Shown in pieces: positions 55,881 to 64,000 of a DNA stretch of 64,000 bases. The first letter of the stretch is position 1. Each line of letters begins with the position of its first letter. The notes beneath the pieces were generated by a model. That model worked only from the letters and a program-made list of their open reading frames with translations, made no database searches and had not been told where the DNA came from. The position numbers and the translations under genes were made by a program. The DNA comes from an uncultured Latescibacterota bacterium (GTDB lineage: Bacteria > Latescibacterota > UBA2968 > UBA8231): contig OX638377.1 in assembly GCA_951813615.1 (NCBI GenBank), positions 62,001-126,000 of the forward strand, read 5' to 3'.

Positions 55881-56723
55881 TCACCCCTTCATCCCCGTCA
55901 TCACCAGCCCGCGCTCGAAGTAGCGCTGCCCCATAAAAAAGACCACCAAAATGGGCACGGTCGCGGCTACGGAAGCGGCCATGAGCAGATGCCACTGTGT
56001 GCCGTACATGCCAGCGAAGGCATTCAGTCCCAGCGCCAGCGTGCGCTTCTCGTTGCTGTGCAGATATATGAGCGGCCCCATAAAGTCGTTCCAGAGACTG
56101 AGAAAGCTGAGAATGGCCAGCGTCGCCAGCGTTGGCTTGGCCAGTGGCATGGCTATCGACAGGCAGATGCGCAAATTCGAGCACCCGTCTATGCGCGCGG
56201 CGTCGATCAAATCTATCGGCAGGGTCTTAAAAAACTGGCGCAAAAAGAATATCTGGAAGGCGTTGCCCGTACAGGCCGGCACCAAAAAGGGGAGAAAGGT
56301 ATCTACCCAGCCCAGCTTCTGGAAAAGCACAAACGTCGGGATCATGGTCACCGCCGCGGGCAGCATCATGGTCGATAGTACAGCGACGAACAGCACATCG
56401 CGACCAAAAAAATTCAGCCGGGCAAAGGCATAGGCCACAATGGAGGAAGCAAAAAGACTCGCCCCCGTGCCAAAAACCGTGATGATCGTGCTGTTGAGAA
56501 AATAGCGCCCGAAGGGCAACGTCGGCTGATTGAAGATCTCGACGAAGTTGGCCAGCCGCAGCACCGAAGGCAGGAGACGGGAAAAGACCTCGTCCGGCGT
56601 CTTGACCGAGGTAATGAGCATCCAGGCAAAAGGCACTAGAAACCAAAACGCCAGAAAGGACAGCGCGGCGTAGAGGATGAGCTGGCGTCGCAGCGACAAG
56701 GTGTCCCCAGAAGCGCTGCTCAT
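55881..56723 (-). CDS. Carbohydrate ABC transporter permease (MalG type)
   Basis: A 280-residue inner-membrane permease. ATG at 56723 overlaps the stop of the preceding gene (ATGA), so it is preferred over the in-frame ATG 15 bases upstream. Six hydrophobic helices are visible, and the EAA loop contacting the ATPase is 'LPIDLIDAARIDGCSNLRIC' followed by 'LSIAMPLAKPTLAT'. Paired with the MalF-type permease, it forms the channel. No ATPase gene is in the operon, as is common for sugar transporters sharing an MsmK/UgpC-type ATPase. Confidence 0.9.
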   Translation of the reverse strand: MSSASGDTLSLRRQLILYAALSFLAFWFLVPFAWMLITSVKTPDEVFSRLLPSVLRLANFVEIFNQPTLPFGRYFLNSTIITVFGTGASLFASSIVAYAFARLNFFGRDVLFVAVLSTMMLPAAVTMIPTFVLFQKLGWVDTFLPFLVPACTGNAFQIFFLRQFFKTLPIDLIDAARIDGCSNLRICLSIAMPLAKPTLATLAILSFLSLWNDFMGPLIYLHSNEKRTLALGLNAFAGMYGTQWHLLMAASVAATVPILVVFFMGQRYFERGLVMTGMKG

Positions 56724-57619
56724 TGGTAGTGCACCCATTTTTTGCCCATCGCTAGCTGGATCAGCGAGACGATCAGCGTGATGATAAAGAGGACCAAGGC
56801 CATGGCGCAGGCATAGCCCATCTGGAAGCGCTCGAAGGCCGTTTGAAAGAGATACAGGACGTAGAACAGGGTCGCGTGCGCTGGCCCGCCTTGGGTCATG
56901 ACATAGGCTTGGTTAAAGATCTGCAGCGAGCCAATCACGCCGACCATCATCAAGAAAAAAATCGTCGGGGTCAGCAGCGGTAAGGTGACGTATCTAAAGC
57001 GCTTCCACGGCCCGGCCCCATCCAGTTCCGCAGCTTCGATCAACTCGCGGGGAATATTCTGCAGGCCGGCCAGAAAAATCATCATCGATCCGCCCAAACC
57101 CCAGATGCTCATAAAGATCATGCCCGGCATAGCACCCGCCCGCGATGAGATCCACTGGGGTCGGCCAATGCCGATCCACTCGAACACCACCATCAAGCCG
57201 GTCCAGTCGAGAAACAGGTTGATCAAGCCAAAATTGGGATCGAAGAGCCATTTCCACAGCAGTAGCATCGCGATGCCCGCCACGACATTGGGCAGAAAAA
57301 AAGCCGTGCGAAAAAAATTGACCCCACGCAGGCGGTGGTTGACCAGCATGGCCAGTCCCAGTGCCAGCACGAGCCCCAACGGCACGGCAAAAACCGTGTA
57401 GTAGATTGTATTAAACACCGATTTGTAAAAGAGCGGGTCGTGCGCCAGCTTCTGAAAATTGGCCCATCCCACGTACTCTGGCTCCGTAAAGAGGTTCCAG
57501 CGCGTGAACGCCAGACCGAAGCTGGCCAGTATCGGCCCGAGGGCAAAGAGCACCATGCCCAAAATCCACGGCGATATGAAGAGATACCCTTCTAGGTTCT
57601 CTCGCAGGTTTAGTTTCAT
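56720..57619 (-). CDS. Carbohydrate ABC transporter permease (MalF type)
   Basis: A 299-residue permease. The N-terminal 'GYLFISPWILGMVLFALGPI' and 'ASFGLAFTRWNLFTEPEYVG' are typical of MalF/UgpA-type sugar permeases. The EAA loop is 'LQNIPRELIEAAELDGAGPW' followed by 'KRFRYVTLPLLTPT'. The start overlaps the binding-protein stop by four bases. It transports the ligand delivered by the upstream binding protein. Confidence 0.9.
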   Translation of the reverse strand: MKLNLRENLEGYLFISPWILGMVLFALGPILASFGLAFTRWNLFTEPEYVGWANFQKLAHDPLFYKSVFNTIYYTVFAVPLGLVLALGLAMLVNHRLRGVNFFRTAFFLPNVVAGIAMLLLWKWLFDPNFGLINLFLDWTGLMVVFEWIGIGRPQWISSRAGAMPGMIFMSIWGLGGSMMIFLAGLQNIPRELIEAAELDGAGPWKRFRYVTLPLLTPTIFFLMMVGVIGSLQIFNQAYVMTQGGPAHATLFYVLYLFQTAFERFQMGYACAMALVLFIITLIVSLIQLAMGKKWVHYQ

Positions 57620-58974
57620 CCGTCCGCCTCGGTCTTCTGCAGAGCCATGTTGTCGCGAATGGCTTGGTTGATTTTTCTGGCGGCATCTGCCAGGGCCTCA
57701 GGGACGCTCTTTTCACCCAGCATGACCAGTTCCCACTCTGGATTAAAAAGCAGATTGTATTCGGCGGGATTGATATAGGGGCTGCGATGAAATAACTCGG
57801 TGCGCTCCGCAGCCTTGAGAAAAGTCTGGGTAATCTCCGCATTTAGGTTGGGATTTTCTACGAAAATAGGGCTGTACGCGGTTTCCCTGCGGCCGGGAAT
57901 GTTCCAGCCAATTTTGGCAATGGCCTCTTGGCCTTGGGGGCCAACCAGATATTCCATAAAGCGCCACGCCTCTTGCGGGTGTTTGGTATGGGCGTATATG
58001 CCATAACCAACCATGCCGCCGGATAGATAAATATCTACTTGGTGGCGCGGAGGCGTCGCGACTCCCCACGCAAAGCTCTTGATATTTTTGTGGAACTGGG
58101 GCACGAACCATTGGCCGTAAAAACACATGGCCACGCGTCCCGTCTCGAACATCACATTTACCGGACTCTGCGCCTGTTCGGCGTAGCCCGGTGCCACGTG
58201 CCAGCGCGTGGACAGAGCGGCGGCAAACTGCAGCGCCTCGATCACTTCTGGGCTTTCGAGTAATACGCGCGTCCGATCGGCGGAGAAGATGCGCCCACCC
58301 GACTGCCAGATCCACTGCTCTGGATTGGCGTTATTGTAAACGCCAAACTGGATGATGCGCCCTTGCTCGTCGCGCTTGGTCAAGCGCCGAGCAATTTCTA
58401 CAAACTCTGCGCGCGTCCAACTGCCGTCTGGATAGGGAATACCCGCCTCGTCAAACAGGGTCTTGTTGTAGAAAATCAAAAAGTCAGGCGACCAGTCTTT
58501 GCACAGCCCGTAGATCGGCCCCCGGCCAAAGCGCTTGCCGTCCCAGCGGTACGGCTCGACCGTTTGCGGAAAAAAGTCCTCGACGCCAACGACTTGGCTC
58601 TTTTCCAGATAAGGCTCCAAGTCAAGGAGTACCCCTTTGGACAACATGTTGCCCAAATTGCTCGGTGCCACGTAAAAGATGTCGGGCGAGCGCCCTCCGG
58701 CCATCATGGTCAGCAGCACGGTATTGAAATTCTGCTGGATGTGGATGAACTTGACCTTTATATCTGGATTGCCCGCTTCAAAATCGGCCATGAGTTGATT
58801 GAGCATGGCCACTTCCTGCGTATTGCCCCAGCCGGCCAAGACGATCTCCGTGCGCCCGCTCTCCTTTTGTGCGGACGTGTCGAGCCCCAGTAGCAGGGAG
58901 CGCGCTGCGGGCACGCTGAGCAGGCCTACAACGCCGAGTATGCAAAGGCAATAAAACAGAATAGTACGGTCCAT
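57616..58974 (-). CDS. Extracellular solute-binding protein, family 1 (carbohydrate type)
   Basis: A 452-residue periplasmic ligand-binding protein with an N-terminal membrane signal (FYCLCILGVVGLLSV). The fold markers are 'IVLAGWGNTQEVAMLNQLMA', 'FEAGNPDIKVKFIHIQQNF' and 'MMAGGRSPDIFYVAPSNLG', then 'YGLCKDWSPDFLIFYNKTLF' and 'FMEYLVGPQGQEAIAKIGW'. It probably stays anchored, since no clear cleavage site is seen. With the two permeases it forms an importer, likely for a sugar acid or oligosaccharide, inferred from the neighbouring dehydratase and aldolase-like enzymes. Confidence 0.88.
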   Translation of the reverse strand: MDRTILFYCLCILGVVGLLSVPAARSLLLGLDTSAQKESGRTEIVLAGWGNTQEVAMLNQLMADFEAGNPDIKVKFIHIQQNFNTVLLTMMAGGRSPDIFYVAPSNLGNMLSKGVLLDLEPYLEKSQVVGVEDFFPQTVEPYRWDGKRFGRGPIYGLCKDWSPDFLIFYNKTLFDEAGIPYPDGSWTRAEFVEIARRLTKRDEQGRIIQFGVYNNANPEQWIWQSGGRIFSADRTRVLLESPEVIEALQFAAALSTRWHVAPGYAEQAQSPVNVMFETGRVAMCFYGQWFVPQFHKNIKSFAWGVATPPRHQVDIYLSGGMVGYGIYAHTKHPQEAWRFMEYLVGPQGQEAIAKIGWNIPGRRETAYSPIFVENPNLNAEITQTFLKAAERTELFHRSPYINPAEYNLLFNPEWELVMLGEKSVPEALADAARKINQAIRDNMALQKTEADG

Positions 58975-58990
58975 AATTCATCGTTGCGAC

Positions 58991-59902
58991 TTAGTGCTCC
59001 GGTAATATCGGAAACGACTCGACATCCCCCGCGACGGTCTCCAGCAGGGTATTGATCTCCCGCTTGTCGCCCTCGTCCAGCGCTAGCTTGCCTGCTGGTG
59101 CCCGCTCCACCAGCGTGCTGAACACTCCACGGCGCTTGAGGATATAGCGCATAAAGGGGTGGTTTTCGAGAATCAGCAGCGGCAATAGGCGACGGTGCAT
59201 CGCGCGCGCCTCCTCTTCCTGCCCGGCCCACCACAGCTCGGTGATCTTGGCCAGCACATCGGCCAGTTCGCAGGCGGGCATATTGCCGTTGGCACCACGG
59301 CGCATCTCGTCGGGCAAAAACTTACCCGCCGCCCCGCCGAAGATGCACTTGACCCGGTCGCCGACCATCTCGGCCACCTCGGCGATGTGCTTAGGACCGG
59401 GCTGCCGTTCCTCCTTGACGTATTCGACCTGCGGGATCTCGTCGACTAGTTGCGCCACTTGCTGGCCGCGCAACGGCGCGTACATATCGGCGTTCTGCAC
59501 CATGATCGGCCCGTCAAACACCCCTGCTAAGCGCCGGTACAGGTCCATAGCCGTGGCGGCGTCGGTGCGCGCCGGTGTCATGGCGATAATCGAATCCGCG
59601 CCGGCTTTTTGCGCCGCTCGCGCATAGAGCAGCACCTGCGGCACCGAGATCCCGGAACAGCCGAAGACCACGGGCAGGCGGCCGTTGACCTCCTCCAGCA
59701 CCGCGTCCAGTCCCCGGATCCGCTCCTCTTCGCCCAAAAACCAGAACTCCCCGACCATCACCGGCCAGACGATGCCGTGCTGGCCGCTCTCGCAGCAGAA
59801 GTTGGCTACCTTCTTCAGGTCGTCGATGTGGATCTCGAGGTCTTCCCTGTACGGTGTCGGCAGTAGTCCAAAAATTCCCTTCATGTCGTCAAATCGCGCC
59901 AT
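58991..59902 (-). CDS. DHDPS-family lyase/aldolase
   Basis: A 303-residue TIM-barrel enzyme of the dihydrodipicolinate synthase/N-acetylneuraminate lyase family, in this context probably a 2-keto-3-deoxy-sugar-acid aldolase or dehydratase. The Schiff-base lysine is K163 in 'VEYVKEERQPGP'. The GxxGE phosphate/carboxylate motif appears as 'MVGEF'. The tyrosine that in DapA follows 'IL' (ILYNVP) is not in its usual place: the corresponding segment reads 'IMVQNADMY'. This suggests changed chemistry, or a Tyr supplied elsewhere. The preceding MR-type gene product would provide the keto-deoxy substrate. Confidence 0.82.
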   Translation of the reverse strand: MARFDDMKGIFGLLPTPYREDLEIHIDDLKKVANFCCESGQHGIVWPVMVGEFWFLGEEERIRGLDAVLEEVNGRLPVVFGCSGISVPQVLLYARAAQKAGADSIIAMTPARTDAATAMDLYRRLAGVFDGPIMVQNADMYAPLRGQQVAQLVDEIPQVEYVKEERQPGPKHIAEVAEMVGDRVKCIFGGAAGKFLPDEMRRGANGNMPACELADVLAKITELWWAGQEEEARAMHRRLLPLLILENHPFMRYILKRRGVFSTLVERAPAGKLALDEGDKREINTLLETVAGDVESFPILPEH

Positions 59903-59921
59903 TGTTCATCCTTTCTTGTAG

Positions 59922-61235
59922 TTATTTGTCCCAGCGGCGGTCGGGCTGCCAGAAGTCGAGTTTGGGGTTGTTCCATTCGTCTGTCGGCTCGAATAGACCC
60001 GGAAAGCGCAGATTCGCCTCGATGCCCTCGTAGCTGAGATCTACGCCTAGACCGGGTTTTTCCGGCACGGCCACATAGCCGTCTTCGATATAGTCGGCGG
60101 GTAGGCCCGTCACCAGCCCCTCCCAGAAGGGCAGATCCAAACCGTGGTGCTCCAATGCCACAAAGCTCGGAATGGCCGCTGCACAGTGCAGGTTGGCCAT
60201 AAAGGCGATGGGCGAACCGGCAAAGTGCAGCGCCGTGGGCAGGCCGTAGCGCTCGGCGTAGTCGGCGATTTTTTTGGTCTCCAACATGCCGCCCGAGGTC
60301 AGCAGGTCGGGGTGGATGATATCGACGGCGCGCGTCTCGATCATTTCGCGGAAGCCGTCCCACAAATACAACTCTTCACCGGCGGCAGTGGGCACGTTGA
60401 TGGCATCGGTGACCCGCTTGTGCCCCGCAATGTCCCACCACGGCATTGGGTCTTCCAGCCACGCCAATCCGTAGGGCTCCACCGCGTGTCCTAGGCGGAT
60501 GACCTCCTTGGCGGTCATCATGCCGTGCCCGAAGTGATCGGTGCACAGCGAGATGTCCCAGCCGACCGCCTCGCGCACCGCCGCTACCACCTCGGCCATG
60601 CGCGCGATGCCGGCGTCGGTGAGTTTGGTGCCTTGGCCGGTGCCCGGCGCTTTTTGCCGGCTGCGAATGCCGCCGTATTCGTGCTTTGTCGGCGTGCCGA
60701 TCAGATAGTTCTGGCGCTCGTCGTAGCGCGGCATGCGGATGTCGAACTTGATAAAGGTCAGCCCTAAGTCCATGCGCCCCTTCACCCGCTCGGCATAAGC
60801 TTGCGGCGTTGGTTCTTCCGGCTCGGGCGTGTCGGCGTACAGGCGCACTTTGTCGCGGTATTTGCCGCCCAAAAACTGATAGCAGGGCACGTCATAGACC
60901 TTGCCGATCAGATCCCACAGCGCCAGTTCAATGCCCGACACGCCGCCGCCCGAGCGCCCCCAGTTGCCAAACTGCTTTATCGAGCGAAAAATCATGTCGA
61001 TATTGCACGGATTCTGCCCCAGCAGTTGGCTCTTGTACTGCAGCGCGTCTTCCTTGTGCCCGGCGTCGCGCACCTCGCCGATGCCGTAGATGTCTTGGTT
61101 GGTGTCAATGCGAATAATTGGATAGTCGTAGTTGCTGCACACCACGGCCAGCCGCATATCGGTGATCTTCAAGTCCGACGGCCGCGAATTGCTGTTCACC
61201 GCGTCTTCGGCCCGGCCGATGCTTTCATCTTTCAT
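59922..61235 (-). CDS. Mandelate racemase/muconate lactonizing-type sugar-acid dehydratase
   Basis: A 437-residue enolase-superfamily enzyme, probably dehydrating an aldonic or uronic acid to a 2-keto-3-deoxy acid. The metal ligands fit D233 ('CTDHFGHG'), E261 ('AWLEDPMPWW') and E287/E288 ('AAGEELYLW'); candidate acid-base residues are H235, D310 and H337 ('IIHPDLLTSGG' and 'PTALHFAGSPIAF'). The N-terminal cap begins 'KITDMRLAVVCSNYDYPII'. The start has GGAG at the right distance. It heads the transporter operon, indicating catabolism of an imported sugar acid. Exact substrate unknown. Confidence 0.85.
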   Translation of the reverse strand: MKDESIGRAEDAVNSNSRPSDLKITDMRLAVVCSNYDYPIIRIDTNQDIYGIGEVRDAGHKEDALQYKSQLLGQNPCNIDMIFRSIKQFGNWGRSGGGVSGIELALWDLIGKVYDVPCYQFLGGKYRDKVRLYADTPEPEEPTPQAYAERVKGRMDLGLTFIKFDIRMPRYDERQNYLIGTPTKHEYGGIRSRQKAPGTGQGTKLTDAGIARMAEVVAAVREAVGWDISLCTDHFGHGMMTAKEVIRLGHAVEPYGLAWLEDPMPWWDIAGHKRVTDAINVPTAAGEELYLWDGFREMIETRAVDIIHPDLLTSGGMLETKKIADYAERYGLPTALHFAGSPIAFMANLHCAAAIPSFVALEHHGLDLPFWEGLVTGLPADYIEDGYVAVPEKPGLGVDLSYEGIEANLRFPGLFEPTDEWNNPKLDFWQPDRRWDK

Positions 61236-61273
61236 TTTTTCTCCATTCTACCCATGTGGTTGGTTAGGTGTAG

Positions 61274-61540
61274 CTACTTGACGACAGTTATATAGGGTTC
61301 GATGGCCTTTAGGCGCTGCGCATCGATACCCTTTATGTTGAGCAAGCCTTTTGAGTTGTGATAGGGACGCCCCTCGATTATTCTCTGAGCCGTTGCTGGC
61401 CCAATTCCGGGCAACGTTTCTAGCTGTGCGCGCGAGGCCGTATTAATATCGATGCGCTTTGCTTCGAGCTGAGAGAGTGTCGCACAGCTAGTCCACAGCA
61501 GGGCTATGACTACACAGCCCACAAGATTCCAGCGTTTCAT
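61274..61540 (-). CDS. ComEA-like helix-hairpin-helix lipoprotein
   Basis: An 88-residue lipoprotein. ATG at 61540 follows GGAGGT and gives a lipobox 'LWTSC'. The mature part is a ComEA-type helix-hairpin-helix module: 'INTASRAQLETLPGIGPATA' followed by 'QRIIEGRPYHNSKGLLNIKG', which binds DNA without sequence specificity in competence proteins. With a lipid anchor it could act in DNA uptake or another envelope role. It lies just downstream of a fossil ASPIC/UnbV end. Confidence 0.82.
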   Translation of the reverse strand: MKRWNLVGCVVIALLWTSCATLSQLEAKRIDINTASRAQLETLPGIGPATAQRIIEGRPYHNSKGLLNIKGIDAQRLKAIEPYITVVK

Positions 61541-61562
61541 AAGCACCTCCATTGCGGCAAGT

Positions 61563-61661
61563 TCACATTTTCCTTTCGCGAATTTCTGGCTCTTGAACCG
61601 TGAGGAACTGATTGACGGCTATGTCTTTCAACACCTGTTCCACCCTACTCGGCCAACGGAT
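61563..61661 (-). pseudogene. Fossil 3' end of an ASPIC/UnbV gene
   Basis: On the minus strand this encodes 'IRWPSRVEQVLKDIAVNQFL' then 'TVQEPE', matching the C-terminus of the intact ASPIC/UnbV gene at the right edge (IRWPSGVEQVLEDVAADQFL, TIQEPE) also at the DNA level. No start or other part of a gene precedes it; the frame runs back to the TPR gene stop. It is a remnant of a duplication or deletion. Confidence 0.75.
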
Positions 61662-61709
61662 ACATACGCGCAGCGGGGACCAAAAAGCGACTGCTGCAAC
61701 GCGTCCAGT

Positions 61710-63272
61710 TCACTGGGTGCGCTCTTTTTGCTTGCGCGCGAAAAGGCGTATCTGCTGCTGAGCCGCGAGTGAGTCTCCCACTTCTCGGTAGGCCACGGCC
61801 AAACTATAATGGGCGCCGACATAGGTAGAATCGGCTCGCAAAACTGCTTTAAAATCGTCGATGGCCTCCCGGGCATGGCCCTCGCGCAGTTTGGCATTAC
61901 CGAGGCCGTTTATCGCGTCGACGTAGTTTCCCTTTATCGCTAAAGCGCGCTCATAGGCAGAGCGCGCCTGCACCGGATAGTCTTTCATCAAATAGGCGTT
62001 GCCGAGATTAAACCACGCCAACGCATAGTCCTCGTCTAAAGTCAGAGCTTGGCGATAGGCTGTGATGGCATCGTCAACCCGCTGCAGCCGCATATAGGCC
62101 GTGCCCAAATTCTGCCAGGCCTGTATCTGGGCGGGGTTGATCTTCAGCGAGGCTTTGTACTCTTGAGCAGCCATTTCAGCAAAACCTAACTTCGCGTAGA
62201 TCACGCCCAAGTTATAGCGGGCTACGGCATCGTCGGCGCGGCCTTTGAGGCGCAAACGCTGATCGCGAATGGTATCGAAATGCGGATCAAGGCGCTTGAA
62301 CATCTCGATCTGCTTCTGCCCTTCCTCGGCCTTTCCCTGCTTCATATACACTTTGGACAGGGTCAAGTGAGCTTCCGGATAGGCCGGGTCAAGAGCAATG
62401 CTTTGCTCGAGTACAGCGGCTGCTTCGACCTCCTTGCCTTGGCGGGCGAGCACCATCCCCAGCCCATTTAGCGCCTCTACATAAGCTGAATCGCGCTCAA
62501 TGGCTGCGCGAAAGGCCGTCTCCGCTTCTTCGTGGCGATTCAACCGCATATAGACGCGCCCTAATGCCGTGCTGTAGCGGGCGCGCATAGGCTCTATTTT
62601 GACGGCTTTGCTCGCCATATCCACAGCCCGTTCGCATTGCCCCATCTTGGCACAGTACATCTCTCCTAGGCTGTAGTACACCAGCGCGTACTCGGGGTCT
62701 ATTTCCAGCGCTCGCTGCATGTGCTGGGCGGCGGTCTCGTAGTCGTGATCTCGGGCATACGCCACGCCTAGGTTGTAGTGGTCCGGAGCGTGATCGGGCG
62801 CTAATTGCAACGCCTTGGCAAACGTTGCTCGCGCCTTGGTCTCGTCGTCCGTGCGCAAATAGAGCTGGCCGAGATGGCGATAGACCGCAGCGCTGTCGGG
62901 CGCGAGGACAATGGCCTTGCGATATACGGCCAACGCCCGTTCCAACTCGCCCTGTCGGGTCATGACTTCGCCGGCTCCCAACAACGCACGTACGTGCAGT
63001 GAGTCGATGCGGAAGGTCTCACTGAAATATCGCAGCGCTTCCCCATACACGGCGTGTGCTAAATAGAACGCCCCCAGTTCGTAGTGCGCCGCTACGTCGC
63101 TGGAATCGGCGCGAATGCGATCCAGATAACTCAGTTCTATCGCGCGCGGGTCCTCCTTTTCCTCTACCACAGGGGATTCTTCTAGCGCCCCGCCGCAGCC
63201 AAAAGCCGTTATCCACGCCAGCCATAGCACCCCGTTAGACCACTTCACGTTTTGCCTTACCCTTTTTCGCAT
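61710..63272 (-). CDS. TPR-repeat lipoprotein
   Basis: A 520-residue protein with about a dozen tetratricopeptide repeats, for example 'AAHYELGAFYLAHAVYGEAL', 'AVYRHLGQLYLRTDDETKAR' and 'ALAWFNLGNAYLMKDYPVQA'. The signal segment (GVLWLAWITAFGCGG) has a lipobox-like 'AFGC', so it is probably a membrane-anchored scaffold. It starts 15 bases after the ASPIC/UnbV gene stop on the same strand, a pairing common in Planctomycetes/Acidobacteria-like and FCB genomes. The ribosome site is weak, so a coupled start is likely. Confidence 0.85.
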   Translation of the reverse strand: MRKRVRQNVKWSNGVLWLAWITAFGCGGALEESPVVEEKEDPRAIELSYLDRIRADSSDVAAHYELGAFYLAHAVYGEALRYFSETFRIDSLHVRALLGAGEVMTRQGELERALAVYRKAIVLAPDSAAVYRHLGQLYLRTDDETKARATFAKALQLAPDHAPDHYNLGVAYARDHDYETAAQHMQRALEIDPEYALVYYSLGEMYCAKMGQCERAVDMASKAVKIEPMRARYSTALGRVYMRLNRHEEAETAFRAAIERDSAYVEALNGLGMVLARQGKEVEAAAVLEQSIALDPAYPEAHLTLSKVYMKQGKAEEGQKQIEMFKRLDPHFDTIRDQRLRLKGRADDAVARYNLGVIYAKLGFAEMAAQEYKASLKINPAQIQAWQNLGTAYMRLQRVDDAITAYRQALTLDEDYALAWFNLGNAYLMKDYPVQARSAYERALAIKGNYVDAINGLGNAKLREGHAREAIDDFKAVLRADSTYVGAHYSLAVAYREVGDSLAAQQQIRLFARKQKERTQ

Positions 63273-63287
63273 TCTGGCGCGCAGGTT

Positions 63288-64000
63288 TTATAGTTTTTCT
63301 GGCTCTTGGATGGTGAGGAACTGATCAGCCGCCACGTCTTCCAACACCTGCTCAACCCCACTTGGCCAACGGATCTCCACCCGATCCACCCGCGTGTGGG
63401 TCCCCAAGCCAAAATGTACCCGTAGCGCATTCTGTGACAGATACGAACTGCCTGAACGCACTTCTCCGATCTGGTGCAGATCGCCGGCGACTACCCGGAT
63501 CCGCGCGCCGATGCCGTCGCGGTTGCTGTGGGTGCCTATGGTGCGCACCGACAGCCAGTGCTGACGGTTGCCGCCATCGTTGCGCAGCAGTAGGCCGCGC
63601 TGGTTGTTGTTGCTGACGAACAGGTCGAGGTCACCGTCGTTGTCGTAGTCGGCGGTAGCTGATCCGCGTCCGACCCAGGCAGTGGCCAAGCCCGGCGAGT
63701 CGGTGCTGACGTCGGTGAAGGTTCCGTCTTTGTTGTTGTGAAATAGCTGATCTCGCTGCGCGTAGGAAGGTCCGGCGCGGTCGATAATCTCTATATTCGG
63801 TTCGACGTGTCCGTTGGCTAGGAACAGGTCGAGGTAGCCGTCGTTGTCGTAGTCGAAAAAGTCCGTGCCAAAGGTCAATGTCGAGAAGGTCGGTTCGTCT
63901 AGTTTGGACTCGTGTATCTGGTCTTTAAACACATCGCCTCGCTCGTTTTTTAACAGGCGACAGTGCTCCCACTGGAAGTTGCAGACGACGAGGTCGAGAA
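63288..64000 (-). CDS. ASPIC/UnbV domain protein with VCBS/FG-GAP repeats (N-terminal part outside window)
   Basis: The C-terminal ~237 residues of a CRTAC1-like secreted protein; the frame is open to the right edge. FG-GAP/VCBS calcium-binding loops are visible ('FDYDNDGYLDLFLANGHVEP' and 'ADYDNDGDLDLFVSNNNQ'), followed by the ASPIC/UnbV domain ('HWLSVRTIGTHSNRDGIGAR', 'QIGEVRSGSSYLSQNALRVH', 'IRWPSGVEQVLEDVAADQF'). It is probably an extracellular, integrin-like adhesion or binding protein. It is followed by a TPR lipoprotein gene. Confidence 0.85.
   Translation of the reverse strand, partial: LDLVVCNFQWEHCRLLKNERGDVFKDQIHESKLDEPTFSTLTFGTDFFDYDNDGYLDLFLANGHVEPNIEIIDRAGPSYAQRDQLFHNNKDGTFTDVSTDSPGLATAWVGRGSATADYDNDGDLDLFVSNNNQRGLLLRNDGGNRQHWLSVRTIGTHSNRDGIGARIRVVAGDLHQIGEVRSGSSYLSQNALRVHFGLGTHTRVDRVEIRWPSGVEQVLEDVAADQFLTIQEPEKL

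Noticed and set aside
61506..61772. Plus-strand open frame between the HhH gene and the TPR gene
   Set aside because: The region on the minus strand matches the ASPIC/UnbV C-terminus, which explains the apparent coding signal.

Overview
The window looks like a chromosome segment of a Gram-negative bacterium of moderately high GC from the FCB side of the tree. Candidate Latescibacterota or a close relative is my inference from gene content. The signs are a TonB-dependent receptor next to a giant secreted protein with a type IX-secretion-like C-terminal domain and a PorV-like barrel, a GGGP synthase-family gene, a 'large' bacterial SRP RNA, extended Cus-type RND pumps, UPF0261/Tm-1-like and PEP-hydrolase-like proteins, and ASPIC/UnbV-TPR pairs. 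There is no rRNA, CRISPR array, insertion sequence, integrase or recognisable prophage.

Layout. 1-6.6 kb: envelope/secretion cassette (receptor, secreted protein, PorV-like barrel, strong terminator, TPR lipoprotein). 6.6-10.2 kb: two Yej/Dpp-type ABC permeases converging on, and overlapping, lysA. 10.2-12.7 kb: AT-rich regulatory gap with strong inverted repeats, then a NodU-type carbamoyltransferase and an SxtJ-like membrane protein. 12.7-28.8 kb: conserved housekeeping block, all on the plus strand: tadA, tRNA-Ser(CGA), tRNA-Ser(GGA), tRNA-Ala(CGC), SRP RNA, dnaX, recR, pgsA, pgpA, recA, recX, alaS, a GGGP synthase homologue, ptsH, ptsI, metK, an unknown lipoprotein and a second PorV/DUF5723-like barrel. 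28.7-32.5 kb: protein quality control (N-domain-less ClpB behind a sigma-54-like promoter, and a Do-type protease). 32.5-38.3 kb: a mixed set (GH78-like protein, esterase, BNR-propeller protein, ferrochelatase, P-loop kinase-like protein). 38.3-50.3 kb: copper/silver island (small Cys-rich exported protein, CusC-CusB-CusA, a Rieske fusion protein, a c-heme protein, CopA). 50.4-53.5 kb: UPF0261 - cupin - PEP-hydrolase-like operon followed by a SPOUT methyltransferase. 53.5-55.9 kb: small accessory island (HicAB, an AT-rich PD-(D/E)XK nuclease, a frameshifted YgiT-like remnant). 55.9-61.2 kb, minus strand: carbohydrate ABC transporter with a DHDPS-family and an enolase-superfamily enzyme. 61.3-64 kb, minus strand: HhH lipoprotein, a fossil ASPIC/UnbV 3' end, a TPR lipoprotein and an intact ASPIC/UnbV-VCBS protein leaving the window.

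How genes work together. The Cus proteins form a tripartite periplasmic metal pump and CopA clears the cytoplasm, so the island covers both compartments. The sugar-acid operon combines uptake, dehydration and probable aldol cleavage to pyruvate. The housekeeping block has many short gaps or overlaps, suggesting long co-transcribed units. The most distinctive observations are the Rieske fusion inside the metal island, the sigma-54-like promoter before a truncated ClpB, the Lys/Glu-rich insertion in AlaRS, the Tm-1-type split operon, the inverted repeats before the carbamoyltransferase, and the duplicated ASPIC/UnbV tail.
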